DNA of 64,000 bases. Origin: Capsicum annuum (taxonomy: Eukaryota > Streptophyta > Magnoliopsida > Solanales > Solanaceae). Shown here in pieces: positions 32,746-44,903 of the stretch. The position numbers and the translations under genes are program-made. Numbering within the stretch: the stretch's first letter is position 1; the number at the start of each line of letters is the position of its first letter. The stretch lies in the NCBI RefSeq assembly GCF_002878395.1, contig NW_025856049.1, positions 124,001 through 188,000 on the forward strand, read 5' to 3'. The notes beneath the pieces were generated by a model that was not told the origin of the DNA, did not search any database, and saw nothing but the letters and a program-made list of their open reading frames with translations.

Positions 32746-33928
32746 GGTACCTAAGAAATGACAATCAACAAAAAATACAACAAACTAGTTAACTCAAAAT
32801 ATCCTCACCACACTCCCACACTTTTGATTGTCTCACACTTGGCTCCATAAGTATTGCAAGTCGGCTTGTAGTTCGTGAAGAGTTGAGGAGTTAGTATACC
32901 CTTGTCCGTAGTAAATTTATGTTTAAAACTCTAAAAAATCTTGTTTGACTTGAGCCAAGAAATAACAGTGATTTCAAAAGACAAAAGCCATAACAAACGC
33001 AAACAGGAACAAACGGACTCAAAAACTAACTTACAATCTAGTAGATAAGTACTAGCTTGACAATTTGTATTAGAAGCTATAAATGAAACAAAGGATAAAC
33101 AATAGGAAACTAATACTCCAAGATTATTATCCTAAAAATTAGTATTGTACGAAAATTAGGTGATGTGGTAGCCTTGTATTGGGTGCGGTTTTTGAAAAGT
33201 TCTTATTTTTCCAACTTTAAATTTTGCTCAATTTTTCAATTCTCGAAGTGTATTCAGCCTTGGAGAAGAAAACAACAAGATTGGAGCCCTCTTTCAATTC
33301 AAAAAAGGCTTGACTTGTCTTACACCTTTTGGGCAAGACACCTTTAAAGGGTTGGTGGCCCTTTATCTCTTTTTGCAACAAGTTTTTTGTAGATCTTTTT
33401 GTCCCCTTACTCTTTTGGTAGGTCTTTGGGACTTGTTTCAAGACTAACAAAAGGTTTCACTTCTCTTCACTTAGTCTTGCGATCAAAACATCACTATTGA
33501 AAGTTCTTCTTGAAACCAGACATGAAGATTGGTCAAGACAACAAGAACTTTCAATAGACTCTGAAGACTAAGGTTCACTTTGGACCTCCAAAACAACAAC
33601 AATACATTTTCAAGCTTAATACCACAACATAACATCAACAATACACGTTCAAACCTTGAACCAACAACCCATCAAATGTCCAAGCTATAATCCGCAACCA
33701 CAATACCAACAACTATTATGCAAGCTCAACTAGGATCTAGACTCAATGGTGTTAGTGAAGAAGAAAAATAACACTAGAAACACTCAAGACAAGTAAAAGA
33801 TTGTAGATATAGGTCTCTAAGTTTTTTGATCGAATGCAAACAAGAACACCACTTTTTTTATTTTACAAGTGAGGTAGCCCAACATTGATTCCATAAGAAC
33901 GAAATCAACTACAAGATCTAATACCAAA
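32746..33928 (-). other. NAL-2 leader and primer-binding site
   Basis: About 1.18 kb without conserved coding between the 5' LTR and the start ATG. The primer site is 33912-33926 (minus strand TGGTATTAGATCTTG, initiator-Met type with changes). A GATGTGGTAGCCTTGTATTG segment near 33162-33181 recurs in the NAL-3 and NAL-5 leaders. Confidence 0.6.
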
Positions 33929-34631
33929 TGATACCAAAATAAGTCCACAACCACAGAAACAAGACAAGAGTAACAAGGGAAATGAAGGATAACAAAAACA
34001 ATAACTCGAAAGCAACTAGAACATCATAATTCTTGAAGACAAATAAAAGAAACACACACCACAAATGCTATAGGATTAAAGAGATAAATAGTTGGACATA
34101 AAGATTACAGACATAATAAGAACTAGAGAGTATTTGAAACTCTAAAACTCCTATTATTCACATAAAAAAGGACTAATATCCTATGAAGACATAAGAGGGA
34201 TGTTACCTCCTAAAGAACCATAGTCTCAAACCAAAAACCCAACACAAATGGTTTCACACTTAGGAAACCCTAGGTACGGTCGGTATTACTACCCTCACAC
34301 AGAGAGAAATGTTTCTTTCGTTCACGTATTCATAACCTATTACAATTTAAAGTGTCCAAAATGCCATAATAAGGGTGGGAAGCCATGAAGTGTATTTTTG
34401 ACATGTGAAATCCCTATAACATTCTTAATGAAGGTTCTCTTCAATGCCCCAAGGCCGTGGCTTTTCAAGAAATCCCTACGCCACCTTCCACACACAGCTT
34501 TGCCTTATGGAATGCTCAAAATATCCTTTCTATGCATGCTCTCTTCCTTGCAATGTGTCCATAATTGGATCCTTCACGTGTTGGCTTGAATGATGTCTTA
34601 AAAAACTATAATGTCCATTTGGCTCGTATCA
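33929..34631 (-). repeat. NAL-2 5' LTR
   Basis: It begins TGATACCAAAATAAG and ends CTCGTATCA on the plus strand, 703 bp, and aligns with 28980-29616. A few bases after the primer site, it defines the element's 5' end. Confidence 0.75.
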
Positions 34632-36514
34632 ACAACCTTCTAAAACTACAAACTCACATAAATCGTTCCCAATTACATTGGAAACTATCCCTACAATCCT
34701 CGAACCTCAAAATCATCATATAGCAACTACGAGGAAGGGAAAATTAATCAAAACACAAAGAGATGGAAAATTTATAAATTTATATCATTATAGAATCCAC
34801 CATAAAAACTTTAGTTCGCCCTCAAATTAAAAGGATAAAAAAGTACCTGAATTGGTAAAAAACTAAGGGTAATTACTATGCATGTCAAACTCGAACTTCC
34901 AATTAACCTTCTAAACATGACAGTGTCTCCGTTGAACCTTAACCAAAGGAATATCTATAGGATGCAGCCATTTAATTTCTCTTGATAAAATGGAGATTGG
35001 ATCCTCAACAAAGATCAACTTCTAATCTAATTAAACTGAATCCCAACTAAGCACATGAGACTCATCAAGATATAGTATCGAAGCATAGATACTTGAAAAA
35101 CTAGTTGAGCAGGTAGAAAGTCTGGAGTTAAGGCCAATTGATAAGCAACCTCCTTAACAAGGTAAAGAATCTTAAATGGTATAAAATACCTAAGGCTAAG
35201 CTTCCCCTCTTCCTAACTCTCATCATGCACTTCTTTGGCGACACATAAAGGAAAGACTCTATCACCAATCCTAAATATCAAGGCATAAAGACTATAATTA
35301 GTATAACTATTTTCCCAATTCTCAGTTGTCCGAAGCCTATCCTAAATTACCCGAACCTTGTTTAAAGACTCGCAAAGAAAGTCGGTACCACAAGGTTAAA
35401 CCTATGAGGTCTGAAACAAACTTATAGGAGATCAAAAATACCTACCATATAATGCCTTAAAAAGAGCCATGTTAATACTCAAATGGTAGATATTATTATA
35501 AGCAAACTCAACAAAAGCCAAGTGTTGCTACCACTAGCCTCTAAAGTCCATAATATATATGTGGAGCATATCCTTCTAAACTTGAATAATATGCCCCACC
35601 TGACAATCTGTTAGGGGGTAGAAAGGTATGCTAAGGTCAAACTTTGTACCCAACCCTTCCTATAAATTCCACTAGAAGATAGAAGTGAGCATTTGGCCTC
35701 TATTTAAAAAAAATAGACACACGTACCCCATGAAGATAAAATATCTCATAACATAAATACGGGCCAACATCTCAGCAAAAAAGAAAAATTGAATAGGGAT
35801 GAACTGGACTGATTTTATCAACTAATCCATGATGACCTAAGTACTATCAAAACTGTAAGAAATATGAGGCAACTTAGTCATGAAGGCCATAGTGATTTGT
35901 TCCCACTTCCACTCAAGAATGGGCAGTCTCTGAAAAAAATAACACAGTCTCTATACTCGAACTTCACTTGTTGATAACACATGCACGAGCTGCAATATCT
36001 GCTATATCTTTCTTCGTACCACTCCACCAATAAAGCTGCTTTAAATTATGATACATCTTAGTCACACCTGGATGGATAATAATCTAAAATAGTATGCCTC
36101 CTTCAAAATTAGTCTCACGGATCTACAACTCTCAATACACAAAATTGGCCTCCAATCCTTAAAACTCCATTGGTATCATGGTGGGCTTTCTTAACCTTTC
36201 TACTTTACACCTTATGTCAAATTTCCATCAAACTACCATCATCAAACTGGTGAGCTTGAATCTACTTTATCAAGGAATAACTAATATCAAAAAAGGCTAA
36301 AACATGCCTTTGTGTAAAAATGTCAAACCTAATTATCTAGTTAGCAAGGGAATGAACCTCCAAGGCTAAAGGCCATTCTTAGTTGAAGAAGAGATAGGCT
36401 AAACTCGATATACTAGTTGACTTCCAAATCAAGGCATCTTGAACCGTATTAGCCTTGCTTGGATGATACACAATAATAAGATCATAGCCCTTAAATAACT
36501 CAAGCAATTAACAC
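34632..36514 (-). pseudogene. GYP-D integrase/chromodomain and RNase H relic
   Basis: A third gypsy family, minus strand. From right to left: an RNase H end (HPSKAN-like, near 36450-36470), a zinc-binding block HPGVTKMYHNLKQLYWW at about 36027-36077, a decayed core, GKLSLRYFIPFKIL near 35170-35220, and a chromodomain-like VKVQRRHCHV region near 34900-34960. Stops are frequent. The LTR-proximal part at 34632-34800 is probably LTR remnant interrupted by NAL-2. GYP-A2 interrupts it at 36514. Confidence 0.65.
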
Positions 36515-39291
36515 AATTATGCCTCATATCCTATTAGAGCTGATAGGCTCCCGAAGCCATGATGGCCAAAGAGAACTAATCCATGACCTTGTATGTAACT
36601 ATAATAACTAAAGAGTATATAATGCATTGATGAGAAATAAATGACATACCCAAATCTATATATATACTAGACTTGACCGTTGGGGTCACAACATCTAAAA
36701 GTAAGACGCTATCATGCATAACTTTACATTAGTCTACAAAGCCTTTAAAAGATACACAAATATCTGGTTAAGTTTGGGACTAACGGCCACCTTACTCTTG
36801 ATAACTGTACATTACCAAAATATATAAAATACACTCAAAAATCCCCGTATCAATCTGGAGCTCACCAATAGCCGTTTGATATCCTGGGCTGCTACTGAGA
36901 AGGTGTATTTTCTGAAGCACCTGTACTTTTTGTCTGAAATACAAATCCTCTATAAAGTGCATCAGTACGAAAGTATGTGCTGAATATGTAAGGCTAAAAG
37001 TAACCACATAGTATATAGGTGCTCAACAAAAATCAGATAGAAGTGTACAAATAGTACAAGTAGTCCACATTTATATATACTTGTTGGATTAGGTACATTA
37101 TATTACTTTCTTCATTTTACCTTTGTTACTTCATAATCTTTGTAAGATATATATTGCAAATGACCAGCTGATCAGTGGTAAATAAAAAAATTAGAATAGA
37201 CCCATGCTAGGCTTATGCCCCTGAGCTCCTACCCACATATAAGGTATAAAGATTAACCCATGCTAGGCTTATTCCCCTGATCTTCCACCCATTTAATATA
37301 GATTTGCATTTCTCAGTTCATTTAGCTTTTAGGATTGTTAATATGGTGGTCATAACATGATGGTACCATGAACAATAATATACAAGTAAGAGATATATAA
37401 ATAGGCACTTAATGCAACAACAATGAGGTAGGGAGCTGTTAGCACACAAATGAATTGTTTAGGAGCTGAAAATAACACATGGGTCTTATTTGAGTAAATG
37501 GAGAACTCCTAAAATTTTCTAGTGAAAATAGACATGCAGGCTTATTAATAAGGATATTTTGAGGTGTTTTAACTCATCAGAGAGTGGGAACAAGGTCATT
37601 GGCTACATGGGATATAATATGCTACTATTATGTATCACTTGTTAAAGGATAACCTTGGAAGCTTACTTGATTGACCAAATGTTTGATTTCATGTCAAAGA
37701 GTACAAAATAGAGTATGCCTTAGTTACCTAATCTTACAACTCTGATACTAACCGAACTTGACTTCCTGCCTTTTGGATTACTTAACTTTAATAAAATATA
37801 TGGTAAACTAATATTAGTAACTAACTGACAAATTTGGGCTTTTTAAATTCACCAAAATAGTGGTTGGGAAATAACCCCTTAATTTATTAATCAAGGGTGT
37901 TATTTTAACCCTTTTATCCTCCACTTATATCCGCATACCATACATATTCTTTTATGATCCCCCAACATAATTTTGGGTTTAATACACCCTCCAAATAGTA
38001 CACAAAATAAAATAGGTCGTAGACGTATACAACCATTAGTTTGGTGGTGTACCACCAAACCCTTCTTCTATATTTCAATAGAAACTAATTACACCTTTCC
38101 CCAATATCAACCCAGAAGCCCCCGACATGTATACGCAAAACAGTCCACAAAATAGCCCTAAATCCCTTTTGTTATAGAAATCAAATATTGAACTCAGCAT
38201 CTCTTGAGTTCTCAATAACAATACATCCATAATTTTTTCCCAAATTCATATACAAGGAGAAAAAAGTAGGGCATTCACCTTACCTCCATTCTTCAACTTA
38301 TCCTTTAGATTTGAACTTCACAAGAAGTTTAATTTTCACTTTCCTTCACATTTTAGACCAAAGAAGAAAAAGGATTTTTTAATAAGAAAGAAAAAGTGAG
38401 CAAGTAGCTTGTTCTGTATTCTTCCATGAATTAATAATTAAGCACTTATAGCATGTTTTCCCAATCTTCCATGAGATAATTAATCTAAATTATAAGTGTT
38501 TTCACTTACCTTGGATTGCAAAGGTTGGGGTTTTTTCAAGATCCCTAGAAAGAAAAATAGGGATGCTCCTTGTTATTTTAGAGAGAGTGGAGAGAATTTG
38601 TGAAATATGATCTTTTTTGTGACTTAAAAATGAAGAAAATGACCAGCAGCTTGGCCTTATAAAGTCTCTTTTTGGTTACCTCCTTAGCTGTATTTTGGAC
38701 TTTAAAATTGGTCAAATTGGTCCAATTAGGTGATGCACCTACTTAAGGGTTCAAGCTGCTCAAAATTTCAAAGTAGGTAATGCACCTACTTACTTAATTC
38801 ATTGTTGGTCCTAATTAAATTGGGCCTTGGCATATTTGAGCATTGATACTTTTATCCATTTTCCTACTTTTTTTTACTTAATTTGGGCTCAAATAAGTAT
38901 ACTAATAACTGCCTAAATTTGATCCATGGACTTGGTCAAGTAACTTGGCTCATATAACTCAATTAGGTTACTCACCTACTATCTTAATTAAGTTAAACAA
39001 GCACCTCAACAAATTGCTATATTTTCAATTCTTAATCCTTTTTATCTAACTTAAAACTTGTATACAGTCTATCACTTCCAACTTTCGATTCAAATATTAA
39101 CTTACAATACCAAGTTTAAATAGTTGTATCGATGTTACTTGGTGCATCACATTAAAATGTACATGCAACATCTATATTTCAATCTACACCATTAATACTT
39201 GTATAAGAAATCTCATCTATTACCTATACCATAATGCTATACCAAGTTCCATATGATTAGAATATGTACAAGAAATATATGGGATGTTATA
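36515..39291 (-). repeat. GYP-A2 3' LTR
   Basis: It aligns in reverse with the GYP-A LTRs, from near GCCTCATATCC to GGGATGTTATA, followed by the reversed polypurine tract TCCTCCCCTCCCCTTAGG. It holds two minisatellite units at 37195-37300 and dyads at 38724-38746, 38770-38792 and 38961-38983. Confidence 0.82.
38653..38983 (-). promoter_or_regulatory. GYP-A2 LTR promoter: three dyads and TATA
   Basis: On the minus strand the dyads (38961-38983, 38770-38792, 38724-38746; core AGGTGATGCACCTACTT) precede GACTTTATAAGGCC at about 38653-38668, which is identical to the TATA region of the GYP-A 5' LTR. The arrangement is retained in this separate insertion. Confidence 0.6.
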
Positions 39292-39340
39292 TCCTCCCCT
39301 CCCCTTAGGAACATCCGTCCTCGAATGTCAGCATAATTGT
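39292..39340 (-). other. GYP-A2 polypurine tract and 3' end
   Basis: On the minus strand: TGCTGACATTCGAGGACGGA, then TGTTCCTAAGG and GGAGGGGAGGA. This is the most intact polypurine tract in the window. Confidence 0.75.
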
Positions 39341-39419
39341 CTTACCAAAACAAGTTTAAGACTTAGTTTAATACTCATGTTATCGCATAGTACCTATATA
39401 TTATATTACTTATTATTGG

Positions 39420-39850
39420 CCTAATTCAGCATCTTGAACATTGTCTTTGTATTTGAACAAATGGGGGTACTTAAATTTTATCGCTTCTTTAGCTTCCCAT
39501 GTTATCTTTTCTACCTGTTGGCTTCTCTAAAACACTTTAATAGAAGCTCTTTCTTTATTCCTTAACTTATTAACCTATTGATCTAGGCTAGAAATAGGTA
39601 TTTCTTCATAGGTGAGATCTTTCATAACTTGCACATCTTTACTAGGAGTAATATGAGATGGATCTCCAATGCACTTTTGAAGCATTGAGACGTGGAACAC
39701 TGGATGGAGTATTGAAATCTCTTCGGGTAGTTCTAACTCATAAGAAACTTGGTCAAATCTTTGAGTAATCTTATATGCGCCTATATTACGTTGACTTAGT
39801 TTTCCTTTCTTACCAAATCTCATAACCTCTTTCATTGGTGACACCTTCAA
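39420..39850 (-). pseudogene. GYP-A2 integrase C-terminus and chromodomain
   Basis: The open stretch 39575-39850 has GKKGKLSQRNIGAYKI, VSYELELPEEISILHPVFHV, LQKCIGDPSHI and YEEIPISSLDQ. A stop follows, and the chromodomain continues as LRNKERASIKVF and KITWEAKEAIK (39440-39570). It is better kept than in GYP-A. Confidence 0.8.
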
Positions 39851-39899
39851 GAATACCCAATCACTTCTAGCAAACTCTAGCCCCCTTCTTCTAATATAT

Positions 39900-40800
39900 G
39901 GATATGACTTATGTCGACTTTAGTCTATTTCTAGCAACCTGTGTATTACTTTAACCTTTTCCATAGCTTGTTGAACAAATTTTGTCTGAACAAGGCCGTT
40001 TCACCCACTTGAAACCATCCAATTCGTGATCTACACTTTCTTCCATACAATGCTTCATATAGTGCCATTTTGATTCTTTAATAATAGCTATTGCTATAGG
40101 TAAACTCGATGTGTAGTAATTGATCACCCCAACTACCTTTAAAGTCCAATACATAAGCTCGTAGCATATCTTCAAATGTTTGAATGGTATATTCCACTTG
40201 TCCATCTGTTTGGGGGTTGAAAGTTTAACTTAAATTAACTTATTGTCCTAAATTTCTCTGAAAAGACTTCCAAAAATTTACAATAAATTGAACTCCCCGA
40301 TCTGATATAATCGAGATTGGCACTTTGTGTAGCCGAACTATCTATTTAATATATAATTTTGCATACTCTTCAACTATGTAAGTGGTCTTAACCAGCAGGA
40401 AGTATGCTGCTTTACTAATCCTATCAACTATCACCCATATGAAATCAATATTTCGAGATATACGGGGAAAAACTATGATGAAATCTATATTGATCATGTC
40501 CCACTTTCAGATTGGATGATCTATACATTGCATAAAACCCCCTGGATTTTGGTGCTCTACCTTAACTCTTTAACAATTTGGACATTAGGCTAAAAATTCT
40601 GTAATGTTCTTCTTCTTGTCACCCCACCAATATATACCTTTCAAAACGTAAAAAAATTTAGTTGATCCCGGATGGATGAAATACATTGAACGATGTGCCT
40701 CTGTCATAATCTTCTTTCTTAGCCCATTTACATTCAGCACACACAATCTATTATGGCACTGAAGTACTCCCTCTTATGTAAGGTTAAATTCCTTTGTCAT
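39900..40800 (-). pseudogene. GYP-A2 integrase relic
   Basis: Recognised by order and by short blocks such as the Zn-binding part near 40560-40720 (YWWGDKKKN) and WFQVGETALFRQNLF-like sequence near 39990-40030. The open frame at 39951-40205 is mostly out of phase with the protein. Many stops occur between the DDE blocks. The segment follows RNase H and precedes the chromodomain as expected. Confidence 0.65.
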
Positions 40801-40959
40801 ACCACATTGTACATTCTCCTTAAGTTGTAATAGTATGGGATCTGCATAATGCATAATAGCGTATTATGCATAATAAGACCCTTATCTCTAGTTTCAAAAA
40901 GGAGAACTTTCTAGTTGGTACAGATCTTTAGTCATCCCTTGTCTTTCTATAGACGGCAC

Positions 40960-41613
40960 CATTACCTTACGACTTAATGCATCGGCTACCACATTTGCTT
41001 TGCTTGAATGATACAAGATATCAACATCATAGTCTTTTAATCTTTCAATCCACCTTCACTATCTCAATTTTAGATCCTTTTGGCTAAAGATATATTGTAA
41101 GATTTTATGGTAAGTATATATGTCAACATAAATCCTATACAGGTAGTGGCACTATATCTTTAAGACAAATATAACCGCTTATAGCTCAAGGTCATGTGTT
41201 GGATAATTTTTCTCATGTGGCCGCAATTGGATTAAGGCATATGCTATAACTTTACAATGCTTCATCAACACACATCCCAAACCAATTCTTTAAGCATCAC
41301 AATACACTACATACCTTTCTGTTCCGTCTGGAAGTACCAATACATGTGTAGAAATAAACTTATTCTTCAGATCTTGGAAACTCCTTTCACATGCATCATT
41401 CATTTCAAACTTGGATTCTTTCTGTGTTATCTTTGTTAAAGGAGCAGAAATTAAGGAAAAAATTTCAATAGACCTGCTATAATAACCTACCTTTCCAAGG
41501 AATCTATGAATCTTTATAGTTATTACAGGTCTTGGCCAGTTCTTCACAGCTACTATATTTTGAGTATCAATCTTTATTCCTTCATAAGATACAATATGAC
41601 CAAAGAATGCCAC
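40960..41613 (-). pseudogene. GYP-A2 RT connection and RNase H
   Basis: The open stretch 41290-41613 has MAFFGHIVSYEGIKIDTQNI, VKNWPRP, SAPLTKITQKESKFEMND, and VVYCDA at the RNase H start (first catalytic Asp retained). RNase H continues to about 40960, ending in a KANVVADALS-like block near 40975-41010. Stops interrupt the second half. Confidence 0.75.
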
Positions 41614-41685
41614 ATATTTTAACCAAAATTCATATTTATAGAACTTTGCATAAATTTTATGATCATAAAGACTCTGTTACACCAT

Positions 41686-42177
41686 TCATAAGTGACTATC
41701 ATGGTCCTTCTTTGATCTCAAATACACAAAAATATCATCTATAAGTACTATCAAGAACACATTTAGGAATTGCTTGAACACCCTATTCATCAAATCCATA
41801 AAAGTTGCAGGTGCATTAGTTAGCTCAATGCACATGACTAGAAACTCGTAATGATCTACGGTGTTCGAGAGTCTGTCTTGCGTATGTCCTTCTCTTTTAC
41901 CCACATTTGCTGGTAACCTAACCTCAAATCAATTTTTTAAAAACATTTAGTGCCTTGGAACTTGTCAAATAAGTCATCAATTCTCGGAAGAAGATATTTT
42001 GTTCTTAATAGTCACCTTATTCAGTTGTCGGTAGTCAATACACATTCTCAATAAGCCATGTTTCTTATGCATAAATAACACTGGTGCGCCCCAAGGGGAC
42101 ATACTGGGCCTTATGAATCTTTTTTCTAGCAAGTCTTTCAATTGCTCTTTCAACTTCAATAATTCTATCGGGTCCAT
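41686..42177 (-). pseudogene. GYP-A2 reverse transcriptase
   Basis: The first part (41977-42177) reads [20 protein letters not shown] and [12 protein letters not shown], with the catalytic Asp in CIDYR. After a frameshift near 41940-41977, 41686-41904 has [20 protein letters not shown] and the active site LIDD. The Asp pair is therefore retained here, unlike GYP-A and GYP-B. Stops and the shift still disable it. Confidence 0.82.
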
Positions 42178-42418
42178 TCTAAACAGAGAAATTGAGATTG
42201 GTTAAGTACCTGAAATCATGTCAATAACAAATTCCAATTTTTGTTCCAGAGGCAAACCTGTAAGTTCTTTAGGGAATACATTAGGATATTTAGTTACCTA
42301 TGGAATAGTTTGAAGAGTAGGTGGCTCCACATCTGTATCCTTCACTCCAACTAGATTGTACATGTAACCCTTATAAATCATCCTTTTTGCCTTAAAATAA
42401 AAAAAATTTACCTCTTGG

Positions 42419-43341
42419 TTTATAACTACAACAACGCTATTATTGAAAATCAAGACTGAAGAAGCAAAAAGTAGAAACTAAAGAAAAAGGAGATGAAGTA
42501 GAAATAAGAAAAAAATTTCATTAAATGAATGATAGTAATGAAACATACACCAACTCTAATGATTAGAACCTAAGTCTATATTAAACAATTAAACACACAT
42601 CACCATTGATGGATAACACCTCATTCTTAGGTGGACACAAAGGGATCAAATCCTCAAGCACCCAACCCTTCTTGCCAAAATATCAACAAGAGTAATTCCA
42701 CACTCAATGATGACCCTAGTTTCAATGTCATTTCCAAGAACTACACTAAGATGGATTTTCCAAGATCTACACTAAGGAAAGAAAATACAATTTGAGTTTC
42801 ACTCAATCAATCAAAACTTAGGAAAATAGAAGCCTAATTTTCTATTTATACTTATTACAAACAAAGAATAAAATACCGTTAATGAAGGGTGCTCCTTTAG
42901 AGTGTAAAAGATGAGTCCCAAAAGACCATAATACCCCTAAGTTGAGGTGCCTTTTGAGTGTATCCAAGGGTTCCTTGGAAAATATTCAAGGTCCCTCTTC
43001 ACATACTAGCATGTACACTCCCTTGGATAAATGCCACATATTCTTATGATCCTTTATCTTCATAAATGGTACATTGTGTTCTTGGACTTCATGAATGGCG
43101 CCTCTTTCATACACTTAAATTGAGGCTGGTTCTTTCTTCAAGGCTTATGGTCCTCGAGTTAGCATCAAGGTAAGCATCCAAGCAACGTTCCACACACGTG
43201 ATTGCTTTATGTTGTGCTCAAAATAGGCCTTCCTTGTCTATTTTTGTTCCCTCAGAGAGACCAAGTCTTGAGCCTTTAGGAGTTGGTCTCCAAAAAAGTC
43301 ATCAAAAGCTAAGGCAGCCATTTGATTGTATCATCCTCCCC
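42419..43341 (-). repeat. NAL-3 3' LTR
   Basis: It aligns with 51358-52274, including the shared AGACTGAAGAAGCAAAAA-type start and the CTAAGGCAGCCATTTGA end. It ends GATTGTATCA before the reversed purine tract TCCTCCCCTTCTTG. A TATA-like TTCTATTTATACTTA occurs near 42838-42852. Confidence 0.8.
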
Positions 43342-43500
43342 TTCTTGAAAAAGATTCGACCTCCAATCCAAACATTGCAAAATAAAAGAGAGGATAAACA
43401 AATACAAACTTCTCATGGTATGAGGGTTAGGGTTAGCAAAACAAATCATTTCACCCATGACAAGGTTTTACATATTTGTAATATAACCAAGAATCCTTTA
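43342..43500 (-). pseudogene. NAL-3 C-terminal coding block
   Basis: Minus-strand reading: FANPNPHTMRSLYLFILSFI then LQCLDWRSNLFQEGEDD, running into the LTR. This is the clearest copy of the family C-terminus, and its final purine-rich codons are the polypurine tract. Confidence 0.65.
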
Positions 43501-43994
43501 AATTAAATATGAAAACTTTAATGAAAGATGCACAAAGGATTTGGTTATAGGATTCACCAAAAGTAATACTTTGCTTGTCATATAGCCCAACTAACAAGTT
43601 GGGTGAATCAACATCATCAATTCTATATTTGGCACCAGGATCAAATGGGAAGACTGGCCATATACACAGGTCTAGACAACACTCCCATTTCCCATAGGCT
43701 TCACCTAAACTACATCACATACTCTCTATAATAGCATACATGTCATCAAAAGCAAGTACAGATTAAAGAAAGGTATCACTCAAGCCAATTTCTACTAAGG
43801 TGTCTTCATGTATACTTACCACTAGTTTAAACATCATCTCCAAAACTACTCTCAACAATAAGGTCACACATAGTAGAAAAAGTATTTTGAAACCAATGGA
43901 CACTTTCTCCTCTTATGAAAGGTCCCTCAAGTAGACATAGACCACAACAAAAATCAAAGTTATTATTGCTTGAGTCTTCACAAGAAGAAAGCAA

Positions 43995-44411
43995 TTAATC
44001 CTCAGAATTATCAAACAAAGGTGGGGTATCATACAAAGGATCACATCTGTAATTATTTTTTAAGAAAAAAATGCCTATTGGGTTTCTTAAATATTCAAGC
44101 AAATCAAAGCATTTAGTACCCAATTGGTTATACCTTTCCAAGACTACATATTCCTTACCCTTAAGAGTACTTTCGTCTTTAAATAAGAGATTCCTATCTT
44201 TAGGAGAAATATTGTCACACCATAGTGGGTTAGCATATATGTTATAGCCTCCAAAGTAATCTATACCATCTTTTTCACCAATAGGCTCATTATGAGTGTT
44301 TATATCATCTTTAAACAAGATACTATTCCTAAAGAAGGCCTGATCTAGTCCACAAGAAGATTTTGAACACGTGAGTTCTTCACTCTCAAAAAGATCAATA
44401 TCAAGTTTCAA
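43995..44411 (-). pseudogene. NAL-3 acidic family protein, middle block
   Basis: A 138-residue open stretch rich in Asp, Glu and Asn. The blocks LFKDDINTHNEPIGEKDGID and YANPLWCDNISPKDRNLLFK recur in NAL-5 as LFEDDLNTSIKLSGENDGIT and AN*LWFDNISPQDRNLFLK. No recognised domain or catalytic motif. Conservation between two elements with different LTRs points to former coding function. Confidence 0.6.
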
Positions 44412-44486
44412 AGCAGTTTCAAGTACAAAATTGTTCTGAGAATATTTCTTGGGTTCACTCCTATTTTGTTAACAAATACTATAAAA

Positions 44487-44753
44487 TTATTCAATTACTT
44501 GACTTCTATTAATTAAAACACACATAACCTTAAGTGGTGGGAAATTTTCACACTTGAGTTGATCAACATAAGTTTTACAAGACGATGTACTTTCATTCAA
44601 TAAAATGGCTTCAACTCTAGGTGGACACAAATCAATTATGAAAGAAGAGTCAATTCGGTCATCAGTAGGATCAACTATTGTATCCACTCTCACAACATGT
44701 ACATCATCAACAATAGGCAAAGAATTAATAGATGATGTACTTTCATTTATCAC
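44487..44753 (-). pseudogene. NAL-3 upstream block (DDRIDSS motif)
   Basis: An 88-residue open stretch with DPTDDRIDSSFIIDLCPPRV, and an internally repeated ILLNESTSS / MINESTSS segment (also visible in DNA as a repeated TACTTTCATT unit). The same DDRxDSS..DLCP block occurs in NAL-1, NAL-2 and NAL-5. It is separated from 43995-44411 by a shift and stops. Confidence 0.6.
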
Positions 44754-44903
44754 ATTGGCTTCAACACTAGGTGGACTTAAATTGATTTTATAATAAGAGT
44801 CAATTATGTCATTAATAGGATAAAGTAGTGTATCAACTATAACAATATGTACATCATCATCAAGAGGAAAGGAGATAATAGTCTCACAAATAGATAAGCT
44901 ACT

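Larger units (their letters stand above)
28980..34631 (-). mobile_element. NAL-2, pol-less LTR element
   Basis: A minus-strand member of the NAL family. The 3' LTR is 28980-29616 (its outer end shortened), the 5' LTR 33929-34631, and the primer site 33912-33926. The interior is about 2.5 kb once SOLO-1 is removed. It encodes conserved family blocks but no RT, RNase H or integrase. Its outer right end abuts GYP-D. The left end has no clear target duplication, which suggests loss or recombination at 28979/28980. Confidence 0.75.
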